The notes under the pieces: generated by a model
Seen by the model: the letters and a program-made list of their open reading frames with translations, nothing else
What the model was told of the DNA's origin: nothing
The model's database searches: none
Part shown: positions 12,350-21,183 of the stretch, piece by piece
Numbering within the stretch: position 1 is the first letter of the stretch
Layout: each line of letters opens with the position of its first letter
From: an uncultured Clostridia bacterium
Lineage (GTDB): Bacteria; Bacillota; Clostridia; Oscillospirales; Ruminococcaceae
Reading direction: 5' to 3'
DNA: 25,686 bases
Assembly (NCBI GenBank): GCA_947165805.1
Contig: CAMVBT010000003.1
Span: 1-25,686 of the forward strand
Position numbers and translations under genes: made by a program

Positions 12350-14341
12350 ATGCATCATCTATCAATAGATATTGAGACATACAGCGAAGTGCCGCTCGAC
12401 AAATGTGGCCTATACAAATATGCTACCGATGATAGCTTTGAAGTACTGCTCATAGCGTGGTCCTATGACGGAATGCCCGTCGAGCTCGTAGATCTTGCAC
12501 GCGGGGAAGATCTTCCCGATCGTTTAAGACTTGCTTTGCTTGACGGTGGCACCATTAAGCACGCATATAATGCCTCTTTTGAGTGGTTCTGTCTTTCACA
12601 GCATTTCAAGTTCAAGGATCCGGAGGATTGGCTTCCGCAATGGCACTGCACGATGCTTCACGGGCTTTACTGCGGATATACCAAAGGACTTGCGGCAATG
12701 GGAGAAGCTCTCGGGCTTCCGCAGGATAAGAAGAAAATGGGAGTAGGCGCAAGCCTTATCCGCACATTCTGCGTTCCCTGCAAGCCTACGCGCTCAAACG
12801 GAAACCGCACGCGGATATATCCGGATATGGAGCCACAGAAATGGGAGCTGTTCAAGGAATACTGCATAAGAGATGTAGTTACTGAAATGACGATAGAAAA
12901 CAAGCTGTCAGCATTTCCCGTTCCCGACAGTGAACAAAAGCTGTGGGAGCTCGACCAGATCATAAACGCCCGCGGCGTTCGCATTGACACGGAGCTCGTT
13001 CAAGGCGCGCTTGACGTTCATAAGTATGTCACGGATAACCTGCGTTCAGAGGCTTCCGAACTTACCGGACTGGATAATCCCAACAGCGTTTCACAGCTTA
13101 TAACGTGGTATGAAGAAGAGACCGGAGAGACACTCGAAAATTTTCGGAAAGATACCGTGAAGGACCTGCTCGGCGACGACAGCAGCAAGGACATCGTGAA
13201 ACGCGTTCTGAAGATCAGACAGGAGCTCGGGAAAACAAGCGTGAAGAAATACGAGGCTATGACAAAAAGCGTCTGCGCCGACGGAAGGATAAGAGGGCTC
13301 TTACAGTTCTACGGAGCCAACAGGACGGGACGCTGGGCGGGTCGTCTGGTGCAGGTGCAGAACCTTCCCCGGAACTACATAGAAACGCTCTCCTACGCCC
13401 GTGAGCTTGTGAAAAGCCGCGATGCGGATATGATAAAGCTCGTTTACGGGTCTGTCCCGGACACGCTCTCACAGCTCATCAGAACGGCGTTTATTCCTTC
13501 CGAGGGAAATGTATTCCTCGTGGCCGACTTCTCTGCTATCGAGGCTCGTGTTATCTCATGGCTTGCAGGTGAGACCTGGAGACAGGAAGTATTTGCGACA
13601 CACGGGAAGATATACGAGGCTTCCGCTTCACAGATGTTCGGCGTGCCTATCGAGAAGATCAAGAAGGGAAATCCCGAATACGCGCTCCGCAGTAAAGGCA
13701 AGGTCGCAGAACTGGCTCTCGGCTATCAGGGCGGGAGCGGTGCTCTTATCCAGATGGGCGCGCTTGCTATGGGACTTTCAGAAGATGAGCTCCCGGAGAT
13801 CGTTCAGCGGTGGCGTAATTCCAATAAGCGCATCGTCGATCTCTGGTACTCGGTCGAGAATGCGGCTATCGAGTGCATAAGAACAGGTAAGCCGCAGCAC
13901 GTTCGGAACATGATCACTTTCCGGCGGGAGTATGACCGCGGTACCGATCAGGATTTCCTTACCGTTCAGCTCCCCTCGCAGCGCAAGCTGTTCTATACCC
14001 GCCCTACGCTCACTACCAACAAATGGGGAAATGACAGCATAGCTTATCAGGGCATGAACCAGAAGACAAAGAAGTTCACCACGCTCGAAACTTACGGCGG
14101 AAAGCTCACCGAGAATATCATACAGGCTATCGCCCGCGATTGTCTCGCGGTCACGATGACAAGGCTCGAAAGCTCCGGGTACAAGATCGTATTCCATGTA
14201 CACGATGAATGTATCATAGACGCTCCGAAGGGCGCGGCGCTCGAAGATGCCTGCGCGATCATGGGACAGCCGATATCGTGGGCTCCGGGGCTCCTGCTCA
14301 GAGCCGACGGGTTCAGATCGGAATTCTACAAGAAGGACTAA
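12350..14341 (+). CDS. Family A DNA polymerase with 3'-5' exonuclease domain
   Basis: 663 aa, SD AAAGGAG. The exonuclease domain has D7 and E9 (DIETYS), N74 (HAYNASFEW) and D175 (CIRD), so proofreading residues are intact. The polymerase domain has RTGRWAGR near 325-332, motif A with D393 (VADFSAIEAR), motif B around K449-Y459 (RSKGKVAELALGYQ) and motif C H618-D619-E620 (FHVHDECIID). It lacks the 5' nuclease domain of bacterial Pol I and is shorter than Pol I, as is usual in phages. It replicates the phage genome together with the primase/ATPase encoded immediately downstream (10-nt gap). Confidence 0.95.
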   Translation: MHHLSIDIETYSEVPLDKCGLYKYATDDSFEVLLIAWSYDGMPVELVDLARGEDLPDRLRLALLDGGTIKHAYNASFEWFCLSQHFKFKDPEDWLPQWHCTMLHGLYCGYTKGLAAMGEALGLPQDKKKMGVGASLIRTFCVPCKPTRSNGNRTRIYPDMEPQKWELFKEYCIRDVVTEMTIENKLSAFPVPDSEQKLWELDQIINARGVRIDTELVQGALDVHKYVTDNLRSEASELTGLDNPNSVSQLITWYEEETGETLENFRKDTVKDLLGDDSSKDIVKRVLKIRQELGKTSVKKYEAMTKSVCADGRIRGLLQFYGANRTGRWAGRLVQVQNLPRNYIETLSYARELVKSRDADMIKLVYGSVPDTLSQLIRTAFIPSEGNVFLVADFSAIEARVISWLAGETWRQEVFATHGKIYEASASQMFGVPIEKIKKGNPEYALRSKGKVAELALGYQGGSGALIQMGALAMGLSEDELPEIVQRWRNSNKRIVDLWYSVENAAIECIRTGKPQHVRNMITFRREYDRGTDQDFLTVQLPSQRKLFYTRPTLTTNKWGNDSIAYQGMNQKTKKFTTLETYGGKLTENIIQAIARDCLAVTMTRLESSGYKIVFHVHDECIIDAPKGAALEDACAIMGQPISWAPGLLLRADGFRSEFYKKD

Positions 14342-14351
14342 GGTAAAAAAG

Positions 14352-16784
14352 ATGCTTATCAATGATCGCTTGATTACTATATCTACTGCGGGTTCCCGCA
14401 GATCACAAAGCTGGCCGGCTTCTACACTTATGTGGTCGGAGCTGGTTGAAAAGCTCCGTACACCTGTAAGAAGTCCGGAAACGCTTACCGAGTATCTGAA
14501 CATGAAGAAGGGGCAGCAGGACGACCTGAAGGATGTCGGCGGATTTGTCGCGGGAACATTTATAGGCTCCAGAAGAAAAGCCGACAGCGTAGCCGGCAGA
14601 GATGTCGTTACTCTCGACCTCGACAATATCCCGATAGGCGGCACTCAGGAAGTGCTGAGACGCATTGAAGGTCTCGGCTGCGGGTATGCGGTATATTCAA
14701 CGAGGAAACACCGTGAGGAAGCTCCGAGACTTCGCATCCTGCTCCCGCTCGACAGAACGGTCACGGCGGACGAATACGCGCCTATCGCGCGGAAAATGGC
14801 AGAGTACATCGGTATCGAGATGTGCGACAAAACGACTTTCGAGGCATCCCGCCTGATGTACTGGCCGTCTGTGTGCTCCGACAGCATTTACGTTTATACT
14901 TTCGGTGATAAACCGTTTCTTTCGGCTGACGGAGTGCTCGCTCTCTATGCGGACTGGCACGATATGACATCCTGGCCGCAGGTACCGGGAGTGCAGGAAG
15001 ACTTCCGGAGAATGCTCAAAAAGCAGGAAGACCCGACGACAAAAACAGGCGTGATCGGAGCTTTCTGCCGTACATACAATATTTACCGCGCTATGGACGA
15101 ATTCATTTCCGGTGAGTATCTCCCCACAGAGAGCCCGGACAGGTTCACTTATGCGGGCGGCTCGACTACCGGCGGCGCGGTGATATACGACAACGGTAAT
15201 TTCCTTTATTCTCACCATGCTACAGACCCGTGCAGCGGGAAGCTGGTGAACTCATTCGACCTTGTGCGCCTGCACAAGTACGGTATGCTTGACGAGGAAG
15301 CAAAGCCCGACACGCCTTTGACAAAATTACCGTCATACAAGGCCATGTGTGAGTTTGCGGTCAAGGATACCTACGTTGCGGCACTTGCAAATAAAGAGAG
15401 ACATGACAGAGCGGTCGAAGCCTTTCAAGGTGCATCGGGCACCGACGAGGACACTCTGAACTGGATCTCACAGCTCTCTGTATCTCCGACGACGGGACAG
15501 ATACAGAAGACTACCGATAACGTCCTCATTATTCTCGAAAACGATCCGCTTCTCAAGGACAGAATACTGTATGATGAATTTGCGAAGCGCGGAGCTGTAG
15601 GCGATACGCTCCCCTGGGATCAGCAGCACCCCGGCGCGAGACCGTGGACGGATAACGACGACAGCGGAGCCCGCTGGTATCTCGAAAAGATATACAGCAT
15701 CACGGGCAAGGAGAAGATAAACGACGCGCTCGGTATATGCGCAAACTCGCACGCTTTCAACGAGGTCAGGGACTATCTGAACGGGCTCGAATGGGACGGA
15801 ACAGCGAGGCTTGAACGTCTGTTTATAGACTACCTCGGAGCCGAAGATAACGGATATGTACGAGCCGTTACACGAAAATCGTTCGTTGCGGCGGTGGCGC
15901 GAGCGCTTACTCCCGGGTGCAAATATGACACAATGCCCATACTCACGGGAGCACAGGGAATAGGAAAGTCCACGCTGCTCGGGAAAATGGGAAAGAAGTG
16001 GTTCACGGACGGAATAAAGACCTTCGAGGGCAAAGAGGCCGCGGAGATCATACAGGGTATCTGGATAGCCGAGATAGGCGAGCTTTCGGCGATGAACAAG
16101 TCCGAGGAGAACCAGGTAAAGCAGTTTCTCAGTCAGCGGATAGACCGTTTCCGGGCGGCTTACGGGAGGCATGTACAGGATTGTCCGAGATGCTGTGTGT
16201 TCTTCGGAACAAGCAACGGCAGCGACTATCTCCGTGATCCGACAGGCGGGCGCCGCTTCTGGCCGATAGACGTAGGAGTACAGAAACCTACAAAGAGCGT
16301 ATTCAAAGACCTCGATGATGAGATAGATCAGCTGTGGGCGGAGGCTGTATGCTTGTGGAAGCTCGGCGAGCCCTTAAAGCTCAATGTGCAGCTTGAGGCG
16401 CGGGCAAAAGAGATCCAGGAGCTTCATCGTGAGCATAATCCGAAAGAGGGCATGATCCTTGAATTTATCGAGAGAGAAGTCCCCAAGGACTGGCTGAAAT
16501 GGAGTCTTGATAAACGTCGTATGTTCTGGAACGGGATGTGCAAAGACGTTGAAACGGTTCCGAGAGACCGAATTTGCGCGGCCGAGATATGGTGTGAATT
16601 GTTCGGCTTTGCTCCCGGGAACATGAAACGCCAGGATGCCAGAGAGATAAACGATATTCTCATGAACGCGGAAGGCTGGAAGAGCGCGAATCAAAGTATA
16701 TGGATCGGAGACGCGTATGGAAAAGCCAAAGGGTTCAAAAGACGGCGCGGAGGGTACCATGAAACTTTCATAGACAACTGTTGA
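14352..16784 (+). CDS. Primase-like/VapE-family ATPase (replicative primase-helicase)
   Basis: 810 aa from the ATG at 14352; an upstream in-frame ATG at 14247 would overlap the polymerase gene by almost 100 nt and lacks an SD. The N-terminal part (about 55-190) looks like an archaeo-eukaryotic primase domain, with the metal-binding TLDLDNIP (acidic pair near 89 and 91) and then EAPRLRILLPLDR. The C-terminal VapE ATPase has a P-loop GAQGIGKS (533-540), a Walker B-like region IWIAEIGELSAM about 45 residues later, and the VFFGTSN sensor segment, all typical of superfamily 3-like phage helicases. It is predicted to unwind and prime at the origin. The iteron-like region starts directly after its stop codon. 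Confidence 0.9.
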   Translation: MLINDRLITISTAGSRRSQSWPASTLMWSELVEKLRTPVRSPETLTEYLNMKKGQQDDLKDVGGFVAGTFIGSRRKADSVAGRDVVTLDLDNIPIGGTQEVLRRIEGLGCGYAVYSTRKHREEAPRLRILLPLDRTVTADEYAPIARKMAEYIGIEMCDKTTFEASRLMYWPSVCSDSIYVYTFGDKPFLSADGVLALYADWHDMTSWPQVPGVQEDFRRMLKKQEDPTTKTGVIGAFCRTYNIYRAMDEFISGEYLPTESPDRFTYAGGSTTGGAVIYDNGNFLYSHHATDPCSGKLVNSFDLVRLHKYGMLDEEAKPDTPLTKLPSYKAMCEFAVKDTYVAALANKERHDRAVEAFQGASGTDEDTLNWISQLSVSPTTGQIQKTTDNVLIILENDPLLKDRILYDEFAKRGAVGDTLPWDQQHPGARPWTDNDDSGARWYLEKIYSITGKEKINDALGICANSHAFNEVRDYLNGLEWDGTARLERLFIDYLGAEDNGYVRAVTRKSFVAAVARALTPGCKYDTMPILTGAQGIGKSTLLGKMGKKWFTDGIKTFEGKEAAEIIQGIWIAEIGELSAMNKSEENQVKQFLSQRIDRFRAAYGRHVQDCPRCCVFFGTSNGSDYLRDPTGGRRFWPIDVGVQKPTKSVFKDLDDEIDQLWAEAVCLWKLGEPLKLNVQLEARAKEIQELHREHNPKEGMILEFIEREVPKDWLKWSLDKRRMFWNGMCKDVETVPRDRICAAEIWCELFGFAPGNMKRQDAREINDILMNAEGWKSANQSIWIGDAYGKAKGFKRRRGGYHETFIDNC

Positions 16785-17117
16785 TAAAGTTCAACTTGTT
16801 CAACTTTGTTTTCGGAAAAATATTCGAGCTATGGAATTTATGAGATAAAAAGTGCAACTTAGAGCAAAGTTGAAACGAAGTTGAAGTTGAAAATAAGTGC
16901 AACTTGTTCAACTTGTGCAACTTTGATAAAGTTGCATAGCAAGCAGTATTAACAAAGCCATTTAAAGGCTTTTCAACTTGTTCAACTTTCTCTCTAATAG
17001 AGATATTTTAATTATGATTGCTATGACGTAAATACTGCCATAGCGCCCATAAACACGTAAATGTATACACATGTACACGTGTACGACATTATTATAATAT
17101 AATTTTCGGAGGCAGGT
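16785..17117. other. Candidate replication origin: iteron-like repeats in a 333-bp gap
   Basis: This non-coding gap is filled with copies of an (A)AGTTGAA / TTCAACTT motif in both orientations. Copies include TTCAACTTGTTCAACTTTG (16790-16808), AAAGTTGAA (16866-16874), AAGTTGAAGTTGAAAA (16878-16893), a triple unit of GTGCAACTT/GTTCAACTT type (16897-16925), AAAGTTGCA (16928-16936) and TTCAACTTGTTCAACTTTC (16972-16990). AAAGCC/GGCTTT (16954-16972) forms a small hairpin. Further right are palindromes TGTATACA (17062-17069) and GTACACGTGTAC (17073-17084) and then AT-rich DNA up to a GGAGG SD. Iterated motifs plus AT-rich DNA beside the primase/helicase gene are the usual make-up of a theta origin. 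Evidence is structural only. Confidence 0.65.
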
Positions 17118-17399
17118 ATGCTTGAAAAGAAGATTGAGGAAAAAATCGGCGAGGCTGTCAAGGCGGGCGGAGGTCTGTACTACAAATTCGTAAGCCCGGG
17201 AAATGATGGTGTGCCGGACAGGATAGCAATTCTTCCTGGTGGCAGGGTGGTATTCATAGAGCTGAAATCTGAAACCGGGAGGCTCAGAATGACACAGCAC
17301 GTTCAGATCCAACGGCTTGCGTCCCGGGGCTGTGAGGTGCATGTGATACAGGGTATGGAAGAGGCAGAGAAGTTTATAGCGGAGGTGATCCCGGCATGA
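17118..17399 (+). CDS. VRR-NUC domain nuclease
   Basis: 93 aa, the usual size for stand-alone phage VRR-NUC proteins. SD GGAGGCAGGT precedes the ATG. The core is intact: N-terminal helix with E9 region (EEKIGEAVKAGGG), the GVPDRI motif with its Asp, and the FIELKSE motif with the catalytic Glu-x-Lys pair, followed by a Gln in the RMTQHVQIQ helix. The fold is PD-(D/E)xK, and family members cleave branched DNA such as Holliday junctions. The stop overlaps the SNF2 start (ATGA), so the nuclease and helicase are translationally coupled and probably work together on branched replication or recombination intermediates. Confidence 0.92.
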   Translation: MLEKKIEEKIGEAVKAGGGLYYKFVSPGNDGVPDRIAILPGGRVVFIELKSETGRLRMTQHVQIQRLASRGCEVHVIQGMEEAEKFIAEVIPA

Positions 17400-18787
17400 T
17401 ATTCACACCGCATCCGTATCAGGCGTACTGCATTAACAGGGTAATATCCGACAGCGCCCTGATGCTGATGCTTGATATGGGTCTCGGAAAGACCGTGATA
17501 TGCCTGTCGGCGGTACGTGACCTAATGTATAACAGGTTTTGCGTCGGAAAGGTCCTTGTGATAGCGCCGAAGAAGGTCGCGGAATCGACGTGGTGCAAAG
17601 AGGCGCGAAAGTGGGAGCACCTGAAAGACCTGAGGTTCTCCCTCGTTCTGGGAAGTACGCAGAAGAGGATCCGGGCGCTGAATACTCCTGCGGATATATG
17701 GGTGATAAACCGCGATAACGTGCAATGGCTTTGTGATTACTACGCGAACGAGTGGCCGTTCGATATGGTCATCGTTGATGAGTCCACGAGCTTCAAGAAC
17801 CATAACGCCAAGCGCTGGAAGTCACTGAAACGGGTAATGCCGAGAGTTCGCAGAGTTGTCGAGCTTACAGGTACTCCCGCGCCTAACGGCCTGATTGATC
17901 TGTGGGCGCAGATATACCTGCTGGACGGCGGCGCGCGTCTCGGAAAAACGATAGGCGGTTTCCGGGAACGTTACTTCGACCCCGACAAGAGGAATGCGCA
18001 GCAGATCTTCAGCTACAAGCCGAAGCCCGAAGCCGATAATGCTATCCGTACCCTGATAGGGGACATATGCGTAAGCATGAAAGCCGAGGATTACTTACAG
18101 CTTCCCGATGTGGTATATGATAACATCCCCGTCGAGCTTGACAGCAAGGCAAAGAGGCAGTATGACCAGCTTGAACGCGAAATGCTGCTGCAGGTCGATG
18201 AGGAAACAATAGACGCAGGATCCGCGGCCACGCTTTCAAATAAGCTGTTACAGCTTTGTAACGGGGCTGTGTATGATTCCGATCAGAATGTTGTTGAGAT
18301 ACATTCCTGCAAGATCGAAGCGTTCCTGGAGCTTATCGAGCAGCTGAACGGACAGCCGGCGCTTGTGTTCTACAACTTCAAGCATGATCTGACACGCATC
18401 GAGGCGGCACTTGCAAAGAGCGGACTTCGCGTCCGGCGGCTGAACGGGCCGCAGGATGAGACCGACTGGAATAATCGGCAGATAGATATTCTGTTAGCGC
18501 ACCCCGCGTCCTGTGCTTACGGGCTGAACCTACAGGACGGTGGAAATCAAGTGATATGGTTTGGGCTGAATTGGTCCCTGGAACTGTATCAACAGGCAAA
18601 CAAGCGACTGCACCGACAGGGACAGCAGCAGAAGGTCATCATTCATCACCTTATCGTCCAAGAAGGACGGGACGAAGATGTGGTCGCCGCGTTACAGGAT
18701 AAGGGGGCTGTTCAGGATATGCTTATAAACAGCCTGAAGGCAAGAATTGAGAGGGTCAAGAATGGAGAAAAGAAAAATGCCACTTGA
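17396..18787 (+). CDS. SNF2-family DNA helicase/translocase
   Basis: 463 aa, compact compared with cellular SNF2 proteins but normal for phages. Motifs run in order: Walker A MGLGKT (28-33, K32), motif Ia VIAPKKVAEST, DEST box (128-131), motif III LTGTPAPN, and in the second RecA-like lobe PALVFYNFKHDL, ASCAYGLNLQDGG (motif V) and QANKRLHRQGQ (motif VI, arginine finger). It is predicted to move along double-stranded DNA and remodel protein-DNA complexes or forks during replication or recombination. It is coupled to VRR-NUC upstream and its 3' end overlaps the next gene by 26 nt. Confidence 0.94.
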   Translation: MIFTPHPYQAYCINRVISDSALMLMLDMGLGKTVICLSAVRDLMYNRFCVGKVLVIAPKKVAESTWCKEARKWEHLKDLRFSLVLGSTQKRIRALNTPADIWVINRDNVQWLCDYYANEWPFDMVIVDESTSFKNHNAKRWKSLKRVMPRVRRVVELTGTPAPNGLIDLWAQIYLLDGGARLGKTIGGFRERYFDPDKRNAQQIFSYKPKPEADNAIRTLIGDICVSMKAEDYLQLPDVVYDNIPVELDSKAKRQYDQLEREMLLQVDEETIDAGSAATLSNKLLQLCNGAVYDSDQNVVEIHSCKIEAFLELIEQLNGQPALVFYNFKHDLTRIEAALAKSGLRVRRLNGPQDETDWNNRQIDILLAHPASCAYGLNLQDGGNQVIWFGLNWSLELYQQANKRLHRQGQQQKVIIHHLIVQEGRDEDVVAALQDKGAVQDMLINSLKARIERVKNGEKKNAT

Positions 18788-19604
18788 AATTATTATCATA
18801 GCTTTAGGCGCTATTGCCGCTCTGCTTGCGGCTATCGCTATAAGGCTTTCGTATGACAATAGCGACTGGGCAACGCTAGCGGAAGAACTTCAAAAAGAAA
18901 ACGACGCGCTGCGTGAAGATACCGGTGAGCTCTGCAAAGAAAAGTTATCCTTAACAGCGAGCATTGATGATCTGGAGTCTGAAAACGAGCACCTGAAGAA
19001 TCAGCTCGATGATGCTCTCACCGCGTACGAGAATTCGGAAAAGGAACGTCTCCGCGCGATCACCGCGGCGACAACACAGCCGCCCGTTGAAGATGAGCCT
19101 ATCGAGATCGAGCCCGAGGTGAACCCGAAGGAACGTCTCCCCGAAGGTCACACGAATGTGATCTCCGGTATGCCGTACACTACAATCACGAATAAGCGGT
19201 CGGAACAATGGGCGCTACAGCTTCAGGCATTCACGGGAAAGTACGGTATCCGCTGTTACTTCGACGGAGATCACATATACTTCCTTGCCGCTATGGGCTC
19301 AGCTTACGGACGAACGATAGGAGATACGTTCAGAGTAACTCTGAAATGCGGAACTGTGATGTATGTAATGCTCGGGGAGTTCAAGGACGACGGAACGGAT
19401 CCGAATTTCTTCGGGCACCCGACAAAACATAGCGACGGCTATGATGTCACCTGCGTTCTGGAGTTTATTTATGACGCGGAGCATATCAACAGCAAAGCTC
19501 TGCAAGCCGGAAACTTCTGCAATATCGAATACTTCGGCGGACTTCACGGTTACGGCGGAGATATTGCGAAGATAGAGTATCTGGGAAGGAAGTGGGAGCC
19601 GTGA
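18762..19604 (+). CDS. Membrane-anchored coiled-coil protein with C-terminal double-psi beta-barrel-like domain
   Basis: 280 aa from the ATG at 18762 (GAGAGGG 6 nt upstream). An in-frame TTG five codons earlier is unlikely; ATG 18777 is an alternative. One transmembrane helix (about 8-31, LEIIIIALGAIAALLAAIAI) is followed by a coiled coil (about 40-100) and an acidic, Pro-rich linker. The C-terminal 120 residues contain MGSAYGRTIGDTFRVTLKCG, GEFKDDGTDPN and VTCVLEFIYD, a pattern I associate with RlpA/3D-like double-psi beta-barrel domains of Firmicutes phage and cell-wall proteins. The N-terminus could place the domain outside the membrane. Envelope modification, early lysis or exclusion are possible roles. 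Its place in a replication operon is odd. Confidence 0.65.
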   Translation: MEKRKMPLEIIIIALGAIAALLAAIAIRLSYDNSDWATLAEELQKENDALREDTGELCKEKLSLTASIDDLESENEHLKNQLDDALTAYENSEKERLRAITAATTQPPVEDEPIEIEPEVNPKERLPEGHTNVISGMPYTTITNKRSEQWALQLQAFTGKYGIRCYFDGDHIYFLAAMGSAYGRTIGDTFRVTLKCGTVMYVMLGEFKDDGTDPNFFGHPTKHSDGYDVTCVLEFIYDAEHINSKALQAGNFCNIEYFGGLHGYGGDIAKIEYLGRKWEP

Positions 19605-19948
19605 AATATGAGATAATAAACCCGTCTGACAAGGTATATATCACAGCCAAAGACGACCTAATAGCAAAAATTGTCTGCTATTACCTCGGCAGAGGAACAT
19701 ATATGCTAAAAAATGACAAGGGAGAGCTTTTGACAGGGTTTCTTGAGCCGAACATTAATATTGAGACTGAAGAACTTGAAAAGTATATTGTTTCTCATGT
19801 CAATGATATTGCAGAAGCCTTTGACAGCCTTACTTATGAGGATGAACGAACGAGCATAAACAATATAGGAAAATCAGCTTATGCTTATGCGGCAGCGTTC
19901 AGAGCAGCTGCAAAGCATTGGGAAAGCGAGGATAATGACAATGCGTAA
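19601..19948 (+). CDS. Small protein of unknown function
   Basis: 115 aa from GTG 19601, which overlaps the previous stop as GTGA and has GGAAGGA 10 nt upstream; GTG 19592 is too close to that SD. The protein has a mixed N-terminal half (YEIINPSDKVYITAKDDLIAKIVCYYLGRGTYML) and a helical C-terminal half rich in Ala (SAYAYAAAFRAAAKHW). No Cys pairs, signal peptide or membrane helix. The local sequence is more AT-rich than the replication genes, suggesting a separately acquired cassette. I do not recognise the family. Confidence 0.6.
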   Translation: MKYEIINPSDKVYITAKDDLIAKIVCYYLGRGTYMLKNDKGELLTGFLEPNINIETEELEKYIVSHVNDIAEAFDSLTYEDERTSINNIGKSAYAYAAAFRAAAKHWESEDNDNA

Positions 19949-20132
19949 ATCAGAAAAGCCGCCCGTTGGTATAGTACCTGCGGCAATAGTAAGCCGCGCA
20001 AGAATACAAGACCTTGCTGCCGCAATTGAGAGATATGCCGGTAATTATGACACATCAATCAGGCACATCGAGAAATGGGCTTCGGAAATCTTGAAACACG
20101 TCGAAATAATTGAGGGAGAAAGCGAGGAATAA
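19941..20132 (+). CDS. Small hypothetical protein
   Basis: 63 aa from ATG 19941, which is 9 nt after GAGG (19928-19931); ATG 19935 is only 3 nt away from that SD and is less likely. It overlaps the previous stop by 8 nt. The composition is basic at the N-terminus (MRKSEKPP) with two predicted helices (AIVSRARIQDLAAAIERYAG and TSIRHIEKWASEILKHVE). No motif is recognised. Confidence 0.55.
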   Translation: MRKSEKPPVGIVPAAIVSRARIQDLAAAIERYAGNYDTSIRHIEKWASEILKHVEIIEGESEE

Positions 20133-20134
20133 CC

Positions 20135-20443
20135 ATGGCGGGAATAAATCACACATTGGAATATTATTGCGAGCGGTACATAGAAAAACCTACCTGTGCA
20201 AGATATGATGCACTTGCTGAAAAGGTAGTTAATTTATCTGAGGGTAAGATTACCCGTGTTACTCGCTGCTCCGAGTGCAAGCATTTCTATCCGTTTTTCG
20301 ACCCGCCTTATGGGAAATGCTCTCGGCGGCATTACGACGTCGAGGTGGTAAAGACAACCGATTATTGCAGCTATGGAGAATCCCCGCTGCCTGTGTATGA
20401 CGATCACGAAGTATCAGGGGCTGCTGGAAGATTAGGAGGATAA
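20135..20443 (+). CDS. Small putative zinc-binding protein
   Basis: 102 aa with GAGG SD and a 2-nt gap from the preceding gene. The centre holds RCSECKHFYPFFDPPYGKCS, that is a CxxC pair followed by a further Cys, and then a DYCSYGE motif. This is the pattern of small phage proteins in which four cysteines bind zinc (VTRCSECKHF...KCSRRHYDVEV...DYCSYGE). The function of this widespread type is unknown. The N-terminal 35 residues look helical and include another two cysteines (YYCERYIEKPTC). Confidence 0.65.
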   Translation: MAGINHTLEYYCERYIEKPTCARYDALAEKVVNLSEGKITRVTRCSECKHFYPFFDPPYGKCSRRHYDVEVVKTTDYCSYGESPLPVYDDHEVSGAAGRLGG

Positions 20444-20445
20444 AA

Positions 20446-20700
20446 ATGAGTAAGTCAAGAAATGAAACAAAATATAGAAAAATCTCATCTAAAGCCGGTA
20501 CATTCAGCCCTCACATATCTCAAAAAGTAAATGAACGACTTTCAAGATATTGTGAGATCAACAACATCAACAAGACAAGATTCGTTGAATGCGCGTGTAT
20601 AGAACGGCTTGACAAGCTGGAGAAAGAAATGCTGCATAATATGACAAAAGAGGAATTAGAGCAGCTTATATTATCGAAATGGGGCGTAGAAGAAATATGA
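20446..20700 (+). CDS. Small ribbon-helix-helix-like protein
   Basis: 84 aa with a strong TTAGGAGG SD 6 nt upstream of the ATG. Residues 20-56 (TFSPHISQKVNERLSRYCEI then NNINKTRFVECACIERL) fit a ribbon-helix-helix plan: a short strand, helix, Asn-Lys turn and second helix. The C-terminus is a Glu/Lys-rich helix. It may be a DNA-binding regulator acting near the early-late transition, since it directly precedes the ArpU-like gene and overlaps it as ATGA. Confidence 0.6.
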   Translation: MSKSRNETKYRKISSKAGTFSPHISQKVNERLSRYCEINNINKTRFVECACIERLDKLEKEMLHNMTKEELEQLILSKWGVEEI

Positions 20701-21098
20701 CAGCTAAAGAATACCTCAATCGCTACAGGCGCCTGAACGCGTACATAGACTGCAAGGTCGAGGAAGTCGCGCAGCTTCGGGAGCTCGCAACACGTCTCAA
20801 ACCAAGCGCGATGTTTGATAAAAACGGCAATACTACCGACAAAGTCGGGCGTACAGTCGCGAAGATCGTTGACCTTGAGGCAGAGATCAATAGCCAGATC
20901 GACGAACTTATCATTATCCGAGAAGAGATAGTAAAGACTATCGAGCAGGTGCAGGACGAGCGTTTACGCGCGATCCTTACGAAGCGCTACATTAATGGCG
21001 ACAAATGGGAGCAGATCGCAGTGGATATGAGCATTGACCTGCGGTTTATATACCGATTACATGGCAGAGCTTTGCAAAAAATAAAAATTGACCATTGA
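20697..21098 (+). CDS. ArpU/DUF1492-like late transcription regulator with sigma-70 region 4-like HTH
   Basis: 133 aa from ATG 20697, which overlaps the previous stop (ATGA); the earlier in-frame ATG at 20679 lies inside the preceding gene and has no SD. An N-terminal helical segment (MTAKEYLNRYRRLNAYIDCK) leads into a long helix pair (about 55-92), then a C-terminal HTH (LRAILTKRYINGDKWEQIA followed by MSIDLRFIYRLHGRAL) similar to sigma-70 region 4. This plan is standard for the gene just before the small terminase in Firmicutes phages, where it is thought to switch on late genes. The extended -10 promoter at 21095-21124 begins at its stop codon and is the natural target. Confidence 0.82.
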   Translation: MTAKEYLNRYRRLNAYIDCKVEEVAQLRELATRLKPSAMFDKNGNTTDKVGRTVAKIVDLEAEINSQIDELIIIREEIVKTIEQVQDERLRAILTKRYINGDKWEQIAVDMSIDLRFIYRLHGRALQKIKIDH

Positions 21099-21124
21099 AA
21101 GCCACTATTGACATGTGGTATAAT
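21095..21124 (+). promoter_or_regulatory. Likely late promoter (extended -10)
   Basis: -35-like TTGAAA (21095-21100), 18-bp spacer and extended -10 TGGTATAAT (21116-21124). A TTGACA at 21108-21113 is only 5 bp from the -10 and cannot be its -35 partner. It lies directly after the ArpU-like gene and before the terminase genes, so it is the likely late promoter. Confidence 0.7.
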
Positions 21125-21183
21125 GTACTCATAGAAGTATGACAAGTTGGAACCATTGGGAACTCCTTTGATTATTGCGCAAG

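Noticed and set aside
14247..14351. Longer N-terminus for the primase/ATPase
   Set aside because: It would overlap the polymerase C-terminus by 95 nt in another frame, lacks an SD, and its residues look like out-of-frame translation.
21108..21124. TTGACA followed by TATAAT before the terminase as a normal promoter
   Set aside because: The spacing is only 5 bp. The functional reading is an extended -10 with TTGAAA at 21095-21100.
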